Assembly: GCA_030836725.1 (NCBI GenBank)
Contig: JAUPLV010000010.1
Span: forward strand, 1-23,310
Origin: Pseudomonadota bacterium
GTDB lineage: Bacteria > Pseudomonadota > Gammaproteobacteria > Burkholderiales > Thiobacillaceae
Length of the DNA: 23,310 bases
Reading direction: 5' to 3'
Shown: piece after piece, positions 1 through 8,068 of the stretch
How the letters are laid out: each line of letters starts with the position of its first letter
Numbering within the stretch: the stretch's first letter is position 1
The notes under the pieces: generated by a model
What the model saw: the letters and a program-made list of their open reading frames with translations, nothing else
Told to the model about the DNA's origin: nothing
Database searches by the model: none
Position numbers and translations under genes: made by a program

Positions 1-790
1 GGTCCTTTTTGGCGGCCAGGTCGGCGGTGGCCTCGCGGATTCGTTCTTCAAGTTCGCCGCGATGCGTTTGCAGGGACTCCGCCATGTCGTTCACGCCGGC
101 AGCGAGGGCGCCGACCTCGCCTGGCGGCATGGGCTGGGTGCGTGTGCCGAGATCGCCGCGGGCCAGTTCCTCCACCACTTGTCCGACATGGCGCAGCTGC
201 CCTGCCAGTCGGTTGGAAAGCCGCCAGGCCAGCGCGCCGGTGAGGGTCAGCGCCACCAGCATCAGCAACGTGGCGCGGATCAGGGTGTCGCGCTTGAATG
301 CGCTGATCCAGTCAAGCGCCACTCCGACATCGACCTGCCCCAGCAGGTCGATGTCGGAGTGTCTGCCGGAATGGGACAGCGGGTCGTCGCGCAGGTCGGC
401 GGACGGCAGATAGATCATCGCGCGCCGTATGTAATAGCTGCCCGCGGGCGCGTTATGGGGGATCTCGCCGGTGCTGGCAAGGGCCTGGCCGCGCGGATTG
501 GTGACGCGGGCCATGGCGAGCTGGCTGTTGGCGGTCTCGGTGTTGAGAAGCGAGCGCACCAGCCTGGTGTCGCCGCTTACCAGCGCGTAGGGAAGCGCCT
601 CGGCCAGATGGCGCGCGGCGTTGGCGGCGCGCGCATGCAGCGCGGTTTCGGCGTTGGCGAGCGCCTGGCTGGTGAAGTAGGCCACCATTCCGAATTCGGT
701 CAGCAGCGCGGGCAGCAAGGCGATCATCAGCATCCGGCTGCGGATGCTGGAAAGCCCCAGGCGGCTGAACAGGCTGCGCGGAAAATTCAT
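1..790 (-). CDS. BarA-like membrane sensor histidine kinase, N-terminal part (runs off the left edge)
   Basis: The 263 visible codons encode the input half of a membrane sensor kinase; the catalytic part lies outside the window. A first membrane segment spans about residues 20-40. A periplasmic region of about 130 residues follows, then a second membrane segment at about 168-188. After it come a HAMP domain (about 190-243) and the start of a charged coiled coil (ELEERIREATADLAAKK). This order and the wording around both membrane segments resemble E. coli BarA, so a hybrid kinase is possible, but no His box or receiver domain can be seen. The start ATG lies 7 bases past the stop of the response regulator gene, and I see no clear Shine-Dalgarno, so coupled translation is likely. 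The regulator is presumably its partner. The ligand is unknown. A perfect inverted repeat lies inside the periplasmic coding part. Confidence 0.85.
   Translation of the reverse strand, partial: MNFPRSLFSRLGLSSIRSRMLMIALLPALLTEFGMVAYFTSQALANAETALHARAANAARHLAEALPYALVSGDTRLVRSLLNTETANSQLAMARVTNPRGQALASTGEIPHNAPAGSYYIRRAMIYLPSADLRDDPLSHSGRHSDIDLLGQVDVGVALDWISAFKRDTLIRATLLMLVALTLTGALAWRLSNRLAGQLRHVGQVVEELARGDLGTRTQPMPPGEVGALAAGVNDMAESLQTHRGELEERIREATADLAAKKD
320..361. repeat. Perfect inverted repeat, 18-bp arms with 6-base loop, inside the sensor kinase gene
   Basis: The left arm CACTCCGACATCGACCTG (320-337) and right arm CAGGTCGATGTCGGAGTG (344-361) are exact reverse complements around the loop CCCCAG. 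The element lies wholly inside coding sequence and encodes the periplasmic segment HSDIDLLGQVDVGV. It has no T-run on either strand, so it does not look like an intrinsic terminator. Confidence 0.95.
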
Positions 791-797
791 CGCATGT

Positions 798-1439
798 TCA
801 GGATTTCTGCATCAGCCGCTGGATTTCGAGCACGGCTTCGGTGCGATTGGCGACGTCGAAGGCGCGGAAGATCGCGGAGATATGCACCTTCACCGTACTT
901 TCCGACATGGCAAGCATGGCGGCGATGGCCTTGTTGGCGCAGCCCTGCGCCAGCAGGCGCGCCACTTCCACCTGGCGTGCGGTCAGTCCGCAGTGGTGCA
1001 GCGATTCGCAACTGGCGGGCGCCGCGGTCCGCGGTTCGCCGTGGCCCTCGCCAAGACTGGCCGGCATGTAGATGTCGCCCGCCAGTATCCGCCGCAACGC
1101 CGCCAGCATCACCGCGGTGGAGGCGGCCTTGAAAATGTAGCCAAGCGCGCCGGCGTCGAGGGCGCTACGGATGTCATGCGGCGATTCCGAGGCGGACAGG
1201 ATCACCAGCGGAATATCGGGAAAGCGGTTGCGATACTGCTCGATGCCGTTCATGCCGCTGAACCCCGGCATGTTGAGATCGACCAGCGCCAGGTCGAGGT
1301 CGGCATGCGCGGCGGTCTGCGCAAACAGGCTGGGATAATCGTGGGCGCCGATGATCTCGACCGCGGGTCCCAGCTGGGTCAGCATCTGACGTATGCCTTC
1401 GCGCATCAGCGGGTGGTCGTCGGCCAAAAGAGTCTTCAT
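798..1439 (-). CDS. NarL/LuxR-type response regulator
   Basis: This 213-residue protein has a receiver domain and a LuxR-type DNA-binding domain and should be a phosphorylation-controlled transcription factor. In the receiver (about 1-120) the acidic pair is D7-D8, the phospho-acceptor is D54 in ALVDLNMPG, S82 is the switch residue and K104 the conserved lysine. The helix-turn-helix domain (about 150-208) carries the family pattern LTARQVEVARLLAQG and VKVHISAIFRAFDVANRTEA. Length is normal for the family. AGGGAG lies about 9 bases before the ATG. The gene sits 48 bases after the thioredoxin-like gene and 7 bases before the sensor kinase, so all three are probably co-transcribed. The target promoters cannot be told from the sequence. 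Confidence 0.93.
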   Translation of the reverse strand: MKTLLADDHPLMREGIRQMLTQLGPAVEIIGAHDYPSLFAQTAAHADLDLALVDLNMPGFSGMNGIEQYRNRFPDIPLVILSASESPHDIRSALDAGALGYIFKAASTAVMLAALRRILAGDIYMPASLGEGHGEPRTAAPASCESLHHCGLTARQVEVARLLAQGCANKAIAAMLAMSESTVKVHISAIFRAFDVANRTEAVLEIQRLMQKS

Positions 1440-1487
1440 GTGCGCGCTCCCTGTGTGGAAGGGATTCTAGCGCGACCCGGCGGTTTT

Positions 1488-1970
1488 CTATTCGCCGCGT
1501 ACTTTTCGCACGCCTTCGTCGATCGCGGCTTCCAGATAACCGAAATAATAGTCCGGGATCAGCAGGCCGACGATGGCTTCGCCCGCATCGTTGCCGCGGG
1601 TGTCGAGCACTTTGACGGTGGGAACCATGGATACTTTGTGGGACAGGGCGAACGCGGCCTCGGTGGTGGCTGTGCCGTCGAAGTCGGTCAGCGGCGTGGC
1701 GGCGCCCATGGTGACTTCGCGGATGATGACCCTGTCGCGGTAGGCTGGATCCTGGTGCATGGGCGTCAGATACTCGCGTTTGACACGGTCGCAGTAATGG
1801 CAGGCCGGGCTGGTGAACAGAACCAGAATCGGCACCTGGCGCCGGGCCGCATCGCGCGCGTCGGCCTGGAAATTCTTTGCCCGGACCAGCCCGCCCGCCG
1901 CGTCGGCAGCGCCGGGGAGGGTCAGGCCCCATGCTAAAATCAAGGCCCAGGCTGCAATCAGTCGAGTCAT
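1488..1970 (-). CDS. Exported thioredoxin-fold protein, SoxW-like
   Basis: The protein has 160 residues. It begins with a hydrophobic signal peptide (about 1-25, ending in PGAADAAGG), so the mature part should act in the periplasm. The thioredoxin fold shows a redox-active pair C57-H-Y-C60 in FTSPACHYC and a cis-proline at V-P117-T. It matches the Thioredoxin_2/SoxW type of periplasmic dithiol reductase, which keeps partner proteins, including Sox components in sulfur oxidisers, reduced and usually receives electrons from a DsbD/CcdA transporter. No sox genes are visible here, so the partner is unknown. I start at the ATG at 1970; a TTG just upstream could add one residue. AGGAAAG precedes the start. 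It is the first gene of the operon with the two-component pair and diverges from hemC. Confidence 0.85.
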   Translation of the reverse strand: MTRLIAAWALILAWGLTLPGAADAAGGLVRAKNFQADARDAARRQVPILVLFTSPACHYCDRVKREYLTPMHQDPAYRDRVIIREVTMGAATPLTDFDGTATTEAAFALSHKVSMVPTVKVLDTRGNDAGEAIVGLLIPDYYFGYLEAAIDEGVRKVRGE

Positions 1971-2062
1971 CAATATCTTTCCTGTTGTGGTGCGAACACA
2001 TCAAATATCATCGCGAGTGTCGCGCCATCCTTCGCCAAATCAAATAGTTTATTACGATCAAC

Positions 2063-2986
2063 ATGCACAAGCTGACCATTGCCTCCCGTGAAAGTGCCCT
2101 TGCCATGTGGCAGGCCGAACATATCCGCGACCGACTGCGCGCGCTGCACCCCGGTTGCACGGTCGGCATTCTGGGCATGACCACGCGCGGCGACCAGATC
2201 CTCGACGTCACCCTGTCGAAAATCGGCGGCAAGGGTTTGTTTGTTAAGGAACTCGAGGTGGCGCTGGAGGCCGGGCAGGCCGACCTGGCGGTGCATTCGA
2301 TGAAGGATGTGCCGATGGAATTGCCGCCGGGGTTCGAGCTGGCGGTGATCGGCGAGCGCGAAGACCCGCGCGACGCCTTTGTGTCGAACCGGTTTGAGCG
2401 CCTGTCCGACCTGCCGCCCGGCGGCGTGGTCGGCACTTCCAGCCTGCGCCGCGAGGCGCAGCTGCGCGCGCGCTATCCGCATCTCTCGGTGAAACCGCTG
2501 CGCGGCAACGTCGGCACCCGTCTGAAAAAACTCGACGAGGGCCAGTTCGACGCGATCCTGCTGGCCGCCGCCGGTTTGAAGCGGCTCGGCCTGGGCGGCC
2601 GCATCAAGAGCCTGCTGAGCGTGGAAGACAGCATCCCCGCTGCCGGCCAGGGCGCGCTGGGCATCGAAATCCGCAGCGGCAATGCCGGGGTGGCGGCGAT
2701 GCTGGTTGCGCTCAACCATCCTGAAACCGCTGCCTGCGTGCGTGCCGAACGTCAGGTCAGCCGCGTGCTCGGCGGCAGTTGCCAGGTGCCGCTGGGCGCG
2801 CATGGGGTGCTGCAGGGCGGCCGGTTGGTGCTGAACGGTTTCGTTGCGAACCCGGACGGCAGCGGCTTCATCCAGGACCGCGCCGAAGGCGACGCGGCCG
2901 ACCCCGAGGCGGTCGGCCAGATGCTGGCCGACAAGCTGCTGGCACAAGGCGCGCGCGCCATCCTCGACGCCCTGCCATCGGCATGA
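2063..2986 (+). CDS. hemC: Porphobilinogen deaminase (hydroxymethylbilane synthase)
   Basis: HemC is the cytoplasmic enzyme that joins four porphobilinogen units into hydroxymethylbilane in the tetrapyrrole pathway. The 307-residue length is typical. Visible family signatures are the N-terminal IASRESALAMWQAEH, the catalytic aspartate D82 in HSMKDVP, the basic substrate-binding stretch TSSLRREAQL and PLRGNVGTRL, and the dipyrromethane cofactor cysteine C240 in LGGSCQVPLGAH. An in-frame stop 18 bases upstream leaves the ATG at 2063 as the only reasonable start. No Shine-Dalgarno is apparent before it. The 92-base gap to the divergent thioredoxin gene must hold the promoters of both operons. 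The stop overlaps the hemD start as ATGA. Confidence 0.98.
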   Translation: MHKLTIASRESALAMWQAEHIRDRLRALHPGCTVGILGMTTRGDQILDVTLSKIGGKGLFVKELEVALEAGQADLAVHSMKDVPMELPPGFELAVIGEREDPRDAFVSNRFERLSDLPPGGVVGTSSLRREAQLRARYPHLSVKPLRGNVGTRLKKLDEGQFDAILLAAAGLKRLGLGGRIKSLLSVEDSIPAAGQGALGIEIRSGNAGVAAMLVALNHPETAACVRAERQVSRVLGGSCQVPLGAHGVLQGGRLVLNGFVANPDGSGFIQDRAEGDAADPEAVGQMLADKLLAQGARAILDALPSA

Positions 2987-3750
2987 CGCAGGCGCTGGCC
3001 GGGCGCACCGTGCTGGTGACGCGGCCTGCTCTTCAGGCGGCCCCGCTGGCGCAGGCGATCCGTGCGGAGGGCGGCGAAGCGCTCGTGTTTCCCGCGCTTG
3101 AGATCGAGGCCGTGCCGCAGGATGCGCTGAGCGCATCGCTGGCGTGGCTGGCCGAAGCCGATATCGCGATTTTCATCAGCCCCAATGCGGCGCAGTTCGG
3201 CATGGCGGCGATACGCGCAAGCGGAACGCTGCCGGATGCGTGCCGGGTTTTCGCGGTGGGGCCGGGCACCGCGCGCGCGCTCGCCGCCGAGGGGGTGGCC
3301 GATGTCGTCACGCCGGACGGACAGGACAGCGAGGCGCTGCTGGCGTTGCCGCAACTGGCGGATGTCGCCGGCAAACGGGTGGCCATCGTGCGCGGCGTCG
3401 GCGGCCGCGCGCTGCTGGCAGACACCCTCGCCGCGCGCGGCGCCCAGGTGGATTTCATCGAGTGCTACCGCCGCGCCTGCCCAACCGCCGATGCCGCGCC
3501 GTTGCTGGCCCGCTGGCAGGCGGGCGGGGTCGATGCCGTGACCGTCGCCAGCGCGGAGACGCTGCACAATCTGGCCGCGCTCCTGGGCGATGCCGGCAGA
3601 CCGTTGCTGCTGCGCACCCCGCTTTTCGCCCCGCATGCGAAAATTGCCGAAGCCGCCCATCGCTTCGGCGTTGGACAGGCTATCGCCACGCCAGGTGGCG
3701 ATGTCGGCCTGGTGCAAGGCCTGGTTAACTGGTTCAGGAACAACCCATGA
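2983..3750 (+). CDS. hemD: Uroporphyrinogen-III synthase
   Basis: HemD closes and rearranges hydroxymethylbilane to uroporphyrinogen III, the branch point to heme, siroheme and cobalamin. The 255-residue protein starts at an ATGA overlap with hemC. Family features are the opening strand GRTVLVTRPALQ, the IFISPNAAQFG segment, AVGPGTARAL, GKRVAIVRGVGGRALLADTL, and VDAVTVASAETLHNL in the second lobe. Sequence conservation is low in this family, so position between hemC and hemX is strong supporting evidence. The stop overlaps the hemX start as ATGA, which points to coupled translation. Confidence 0.95.
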   Translation: MTQALAGRTVLVTRPALQAAPLAQAIRAEGGEALVFPALEIEAVPQDALSASLAWLAEADIAIFISPNAAQFGMAAIRASGTLPDACRVFAVGPGTARALAAEGVADVVTPDGQDSEALLALPQLADVAGKRVAIVRGVGGRALLADTLAARGAQVDFIECYRRACPTADAAPLLARWQAGGVDAVTVASAETLHNLAALLGDAGRPLLLRTPLFAPHAKIAEAAHRFGVGQAIATPGGDVGLVQGLVNWFRNNP

Positions 3751-4781
3751 ATGAAATCCCCGAGACGTCAGCGCAACAACCCGCAACCCCGCCTGCCCTT
3801 GCCGCCGCGCGACCTCACGCCTCGCCGCTCGCCCTGATCGCCCTGCTGATCGCTTCGCTGGCGATGGCTGCCGCTGCGTGGTCCTGGTTCGATAGCCGCG
3901 AGCGTATTCGGGACCTTAAATCGGAGCTCGGACGGCGGCTTGCCGAAACCGGCAAGGAGGTCAGCGAAACGCGCCTGCTGGCGCGCAACGCCGACGATGC
4001 GATGCGGCAGGTTAGCGAAAAGCTCGGCCATCTTGAAGGCCAGGTCGCGAGTTCGCAGCAGCAGCAGCTTTCGCTTGAATCGCTCTACAAGGATCTGTCG
4101 CAGGGGCGCGATCAATGGGCGCTGGCCGAGATCGAGCAGGTGCTGCTGACGGCTGCGCAGCAGTTGCAGCTGGCGGGCAACGTCAAGGCGGCGATCATTG
4201 CGCTGGAAGGCGCGGACAACCGCCTGCAGCGCCTCGACAAGCCGCAGTTCACGGCCTTGCGTCGCGCGATCGCGGCGGATCTCGCCAACCTGCGCGCGGT
4301 GCCCTCGCTCGACGAAGTGGGCGCCAGCGCGCGCATCGAGGCGCTGGTGGCGCGTCATGCAGGCTGGCCGCTGGCGAGCGCGCAGGTTTCCGAGGCGGCG
4401 CCGGCGCCGCGAGGAGCCGTCCGCGCCACCGACCTCGGACATGAACTGTGGGCCGAACTGAAGCGGCTGGTGCAGATCCGCCGGGTCGACGGCAACGAGT
4501 CGGTGCTGCTGCCGCCCGATCAGGCCTATTTCCTGCGCGAAAACCTGCGCCTGCGCCTGCTGTCGGCGCGGCTGGCGCTGCTGTCCCAGGACCAGGCGGC
4601 ATTCCAGGCCGACTTGAGCGCGGTGTCGGAAATGCTTGAGCGCTATTTCAACACGCGCGACGCCGGCGTCGCGGCCGCGGTCAAGGAAGCCAAACGTCTG
4701 GCCAGCCTGCAGATCGCACACAAATTGCCCGGGATCGACGCCAGCCTGGCCGCACTCGATGCGTACAAGGAGAACCGCTGA
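3747..4781 (+). CDS. hemX: HemX-family inner-membrane protein
   Basis: The protein has 344 residues and a proline/alanine-rich cytoplasmic N terminus. One membrane helix follows at about 27-48 (SPLALIALLIASLAMAAAAW). Next comes a long helical, probably coiled-coil stretch (about 52-120) and a periplasmic helical domain with a conserved tail (LRLRLLSARLALLSQDQ). HemX is often labelled uroporphyrinogen-III C-methyltransferase, but it lacks the SAM-binding methyltransferase fold. Its true role is not settled; a scaffold for heme-synthesis enzymes is one proposal. The ATG overlaps the hemD stop by 4 bases, and the stop shares one base with the hemY start, so it belongs to one four-gene operon. 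Confidence 0.92.
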   Translation: MNEIPETSAQQPATPPALAAARPHASPLALIALLIASLAMAAAAWSWFDSRERIRDLKSELGRRLAETGKEVSETRLLARNADDAMRQVSEKLGHLEGQVASSQQQQLSLESLYKDLSQGRDQWALAEIEQVLLTAAQQLQLAGNVKAAIIALEGADNRLQRLDKPQFTALRRAIAADLANLRAVPSLDEVGASARIEALVARHAGWPLASAQVSEAAPAPRGAVRATDLGHELWAELKRLVQIRRVDGNESVLLPPDQAYFLRENLRLRLLSARLALLSQDQAAFQADLSAVSEMLERYFNTRDAGVAAAVKEAKRLASLQIAHKLPGIDASLAALDAYKENR

Positions 4782-5953
4782 TGCGCTGGCTGATCTCGTT
4801 CATTGTCGTGGCGGTGCTGGCGGTGGCGCTGGCCATGGCTGGCCGTTACGATCCCGGTTACGTGGTGCTGGTGTATCCGCCGTGGCGGATGGAAATATCC
4901 TTCATCAGCTTCGTGCTGATGGTGGCAGCCCTGGTGGTGGGCGGCACGGTGCTGCTGCGGCTGACCGCGCTCACCCTCAATCTGCCGAGCATCGTGCGCG
5001 CGCAGCGCGAACGCCGCGCTGCGCAGAAGCGCGACGAGAACTTTGTCGGCGGCCTCAAGGCGTATACCGAATACCGCTATCAGGATGCCGAGCAGTCGCT
5101 TGGACAATGGCAGGGCGATGAACTTCGCATGGGCGTGGCGCGCGTGCTGGCGGCGCATGCGGCGCGGGAAATGCGGGCGCAGCCGCAGCGCGAACGGCAC
5201 ATTCAGGCTGCCGCGGAACATGGCGCCGAGTTGGCGGCGCGGCTTCTGGAAGCGGAAGCCCTGCTGGACACGAACGATGCGACGGGCGCGCTGACCGCGA
5301 TCCAGTCCGCCAAGGCCGTCGCGCCGCAGCATACGGCGCTGCTGCGGCTGGAACTCAAGGCGCGTCAGTTGACCGGGCAGTGGGAAGAGGTCGAAAAGCT
5401 GCTCGATGTGCTGGCGCGCAGCAATGCGCTGGAACCGAGCGTTGCCATGCAGGTGCGTCGCAAGGCCTACGCCGAGAATTTGAAGCGGCGGGCCGGGGAC
5501 GATCGCGCGCTCCAGGAATACTGGAAAAGAATCCCAGGCGACTTCAAGGTCGATGCCGTGGTCGCGCGCGCCGCCGCCCACGCCTTCATGCAGCGCGGCA
5601 ACCACGACAGCGCGCTTGAGGTGCTGGAAACCGCTCTCAAGCGCGACTGGCACGAAGACCTGGTGGCGATGTATGGCGAGGTGCGCGGCAGCAGCCCGAC
5701 GCGGCAGATCGAGCAGGCCGAAAAATGGCTGCATGCCCAGCCGCGCGATGCCCGGTTGTTGCTGACGCTGGCGCAGCTGTGCAGCGAGCAGGAGCTATGG
5801 GGCAAGGCGCAAAGCTATCTGGAAGCCAGTCTGGCTATCGAGCCGAGCGTTGAAGGTCATGTCCGGATGGCCGAACTCAAGACCAAGAGCGAGCAGCCGG
5901 GCGAAGCCTGCCGGCATTATCAGAAGGCGCTTGCCCTCTGCCGCGCGGAGTAA
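4781..5953 (+). CDS. hemY: HemY, membrane TPR protein of the heme operon
   Basis: The protein has 390 residues. Two N-terminal membrane helices (about 4-20 and 41-61) are separated by the conserved periplasmic loop DPGYVVLVYPPWRMEIS. A large cytoplasmic helical region of TPR type follows, with repeats such as NHDSALEVLETALKRDW and PRDARLLLTLAQLCSEQELW. This is the proteobacterial HemY_N/TPR family, not the protoporphyrinogen oxidase of Bacillus that shares the name. Its role in late tetrapyrrole metabolism is inferred from the operon. It is the last gene of hemCDXY; its start overlaps the hemX stop in TGATG. A GC-rich hairpin lies about 50 bases past its stop. Confidence 0.93.
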   Translation: MRWLISFIVVAVLAVALAMAGRYDPGYVVLVYPPWRMEISFISFVLMVAALVVGGTVLLRLTALTLNLPSIVRAQRERRAAQKRDENFVGGLKAYTEYRYQDAEQSLGQWQGDELRMGVARVLAAHAAREMRAQPQRERHIQAAAEHGAELAARLLEAEALLDTNDATGALTAIQSAKAVAPQHTALLRLELKARQLTGQWEEVEKLLDVLARSNALEPSVAMQVRRKAYAENLKRRAGDDRALQEYWKRIPGDFKVDAVVARAAAHAFMQRGNHDSALEVLETALKRDWHEDLVAMYGEVRGSSPTRQIEQAEKWLHAQPRDARLLLTLAQLCSEQELWGKAQSYLEASLAIEPSVEGHVRMAELKTKSEQPGEACRHYQKALALCRAE

Positions 5954-6004
5954 GGCTTTTGGCATTTTCGTTACCGTGCTTGTGTTGCCGGCGCACCGAT
6001 TCGG

Positions 6005-6022
6005 CCCGGCCCGTAAGCCGGG
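6005..6022. repeat. GC-rich hairpin between convergent hemY and reductase genes
   Basis: CCCGGC (6005-6010) and GCCGGG (6017-6022) pair around a 6-base loop. The hairpin lies in the 76-base gap between two convergent genes, where a shared transcription end is expected. Neither strand shows a U-tract after the stem, so calling it a terminator would be speculative. Confidence 0.4.
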
Positions 6023-6029
6023 GGTGTCG

Positions 6030-7061
6030 TCAGGCCGCGGTTTCGGCGTCCGCCGCGTAGACAAAGGAATCGGCGAAGAACTCGTCTTCGGGCAGTCCGC
6101 GCGTCTGGATGAACGCATCGCGCGCGCTGTCGACCATGACCGGCGCGCCGCAGGCGTAGACCTGATAACCCGACAAGTCGTCAAAGTCAGCCAGCACTGC
6201 CTGATGCACGAAGCCGGTGCGGCCCTGCCATCGATCGGCGGGCTCGGGGTCCGACAGCACCGGAATGAAGCTGAAATTCGGATGCCCGGCCATCCACTGC
6301 CGCGGCAGTTCGGCCATGTACAGATCCTTCAGTGAGCGCACACCCCAGTAAAGTACCAGTTCGCGGTCGGTATGCTCGGCAAAGGCGTGTTCCAGCATCC
6401 CCTTGATCGGCGCGAAGCCGGTGCCGCCGGCGACGAAGATCATCGGTTTGTCGGAATCCTCGCGGATGAAGAAGCTGCCGAGAGGCCCTTTCAGGCGCAG
6501 GATGTCGCGTTCCTTCAAGGTGGAAAACACCTGGTCGGTGAACAGGCCGCCCGGCACATGGCGGATGTGCAGTTCGAGCAGGGCGTCGTCGTGCGGCGGG
6601 TTGGCAAGCGAGTAGCTGCGCGATTTTCCGTCCTTCAGCTGGAAGTCGATATATTGCCCGGCGAGAAACTGCAAACGCTCGTTGGCGGGCAGCTTGATCC
6701 AGACCAGCATCACGTCGTCGGCGCGTTTTTCCAGTTTTTCCACCCGGCAAGGCAGCGTCTTCACCGTGATGTCCCTGGCGGCGCCGATTTCCTTGACTTC
6801 GATGGTCATGTCGGAAAGCGGCTTGGCGCAGCAGAATAGCGCGCGACCCTGCGCTATTTCCTCGTCCTTCAGTGTGCTGGCCTGGTAAGCGCCGTGGTCG
6901 AGTTGGCCGGAAACCACCTTGCCCTTGCATGCGCCGCAAGCGCCGTTGCGACAGCCGTAGGGCAGCGCAAAGCCTTCGCGCAAGGCTGCATCGAGAAGGG
7001 TTTCGTCGCCCTCGACGGTGAACCGGTGCCCGCTGGGCTGGATGGTGATCTGATGGGGCAT
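6030..7061 (-). CDS. 2Fe-2S ferredoxin / FAD / NAD(P) reductase
   Basis: This 343-residue flavin iron-sulfur reductase belongs to the family often labelled CDP-6-deoxy-delta-3,4-glucoseen reductase (AscD/DdhD-like). An N-terminal plant-type ferredoxin domain (about 1-95) carries the cluster cysteines C37, C42, C45 and C77. The FAD domain shows RSYSLAN (148-154) and GPLGSFF. The NAD(P) domain shows GGTGFAP (212-218), YWGVR and VYACGAPVMV. It should pass electrons from NAD(P)H through FAD to the cluster and on to an unknown partner. The sugar-specific label is doubtful because no deoxysugar genes are nearby. It is transcribed alone, convergent to hemY and divergent from the SDR gene. Confidence 0.92.
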   Translation of the reverse strand: MPHQITIQPSGHRFTVEGDETLLDAALREGFALPYGCRNGACGACKGKVVSGQLDHGAYQASTLKDEEIAQGRALFCCAKPLSDMTIEVKEIGAARDITVKTLPCRVEKLEKRADDVMLVWIKLPANERLQFLAGQYIDFQLKDGKSRSYSLANPPHDDALLELHIRHVPGGLFTDQVFSTLKERDILRLKGPLGSFFIREDSDKPMIFVAGGTGFAPIKGMLEHAFAEHTDRELVLYWGVRSLKDLYMAELPRQWMAGHPNFSFIPVLSDPEPADRWQGRTGFVHQAVLADFDDLSGYQVYACGAPVMVDSARDAFIQTRGLPEDEFFADSFVYAADAETAA

Positions 7062-7171
7062 GGTGTGAGCTTAAAATGCGATATTGAAACGCTTCGATTA
7101 TCGCCCGGACGCCGGGGGTTTTCACCCCTGCGCGCATAGGGATACAGTCGGTTGAGGGTTACAGGCAGGCG

Positions 7172-8056
7172 ATGAAAAAAATATTGATTGTGGGATTTGG
7201 CGATGTGGCCGCGCGGCTGGTGAAGCGCTATGCCGGACAGGCCGAATTCATCGGCATGATCCGCCGTGCCGAACGCGCCGCCGAACTGCGCGCGCTCGGC
7301 GTGACGCCTTATGTCGGCGATCTCGACGCGCCCGCCACGTTGAAGCGGTTGCCGCGCGTTGACGGCGTGTTTCACTTCGCACCGCCGCCCAGCGAAGGCA
7401 AGACCGACCCGCGCACCGCGCATCTGCTGCACGCGCTGGGGCGGCGCAAGCCGGGTGCCCTGGTCTATGTCAGCACCAGTGGCGTCTATGGCGATTGCGG
7501 CGGCAACTGGGTGAGTGAAACGCGCAAGGTGGCGCCGGTGAACGGGCGTGCGGTGCGACGGGTCGACGCGGAGCGCCGGTTGCGCGACTGGGGCGAAACG
7601 CAGCGGGTGAAGGTCAGCATCCTGCGCGCACCGGGCATTTACGCCGCCGACCGTCTGCCGCTGGAACGCGTCCGGCGCGGCACCCCGGCGCTGGTGGCCG
7701 GGGACGACAGCTACACCAATCATATCCATGCTGACGACCTGGCGCGGCTGGCGTGGGCGGCGCTGTTCCGTGGGCGCCCGCAACGCCTCTACCATGCGGT
7801 CGACGCGCATCCGCTGAAAATGGGCGACTGGTTCGACAGCTGCGCCGACGCCTTCGATCTGCCGCGGCCGCCGCGGGTGAGGCGGGCCGAGGCGGAACAG
7901 GTGCTGTCGGAGGCGCTGCTGTCTTTTTTGCGCGAGTCTCGGCAGTTGTCGAACGCGCGCACCGCGCACGAGTTACGGCTGAAATACCGCTATCCGAGCT
8001 CGGACGATCTGCTGCGGGAGATCAGGCAGGCGCGCGGGCAGATGAAGCTGTTTTGA
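7172..8056 (+). CDS. Atypical NAD(P)-binding SDR, epimerase-like
   Basis: The 294-residue protein has an N-terminal Rossmann fold with GFGDVA (8-13) in place of the usual glycine motif. A central STSGVYGD (101-108) and NHIHADDLA (183-191) are typical of extended SDR proteins of the nucleotide-sugar epimerase type and of YeeZ-like atypical SDRs. The catalytic YxxxK motif is missing: the matching stretch reads GRAVRRVDAERRL, with no tyrosine. It may therefore bind nucleotide without being a normal dehydrogenase. It stands alone, with a 110-base spacer to the divergent reductase and only 12 bases to the convergent fxsA. The substrate is unknown. Confidence 0.85.
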   Translation: MKKILIVGFGDVAARLVKRYAGQAEFIGMIRRAERAAELRALGVTPYVGDLDAPATLKRLPRVDGVFHFAPPPSEGKTDPRTAHLLHALGRRKPGALVYVSTSGVYGDCGGNWVSETRKVAPVNGRAVRRVDAERRLRDWGETQRVKVSILRAPGIYAADRLPLERVRRGTPALVAGDDSYTNHIHADDLARLAWAALFRGRPQRLYHAVDAHPLKMGDWFDSCADAFDLPRPPRVRRAEAEQVLSEALLSFLRESRQLSNARTAHELRLKYRYPSSDDLLREIRQARGQMKLF

Positions 8057-8068
8057 GCTGTTTGCGGC

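Noticed and set aside
744..1937. A 397-codon plus-strand frame across the response regulator and thioredoxin genes
   Set aside because: The minus-strand genes have complete catalytic motifs; the plus-strand product has none and is a shadow frame.
2048..2063. Leaderless hemC transcript from a -10-like TATTAC at 2050-2055
   Set aside because: The position would suit a start at the ATG and there is no Shine-Dalgarno, but I found no acceptable -35 element at the right spacing, so it is not reported as a promoter.
1970..3136. A 388-codon minus-strand frame opposite hemC
   Set aside because: hemC is unambiguous on the plus strand, and the opposite frame shows no recognisable domain.
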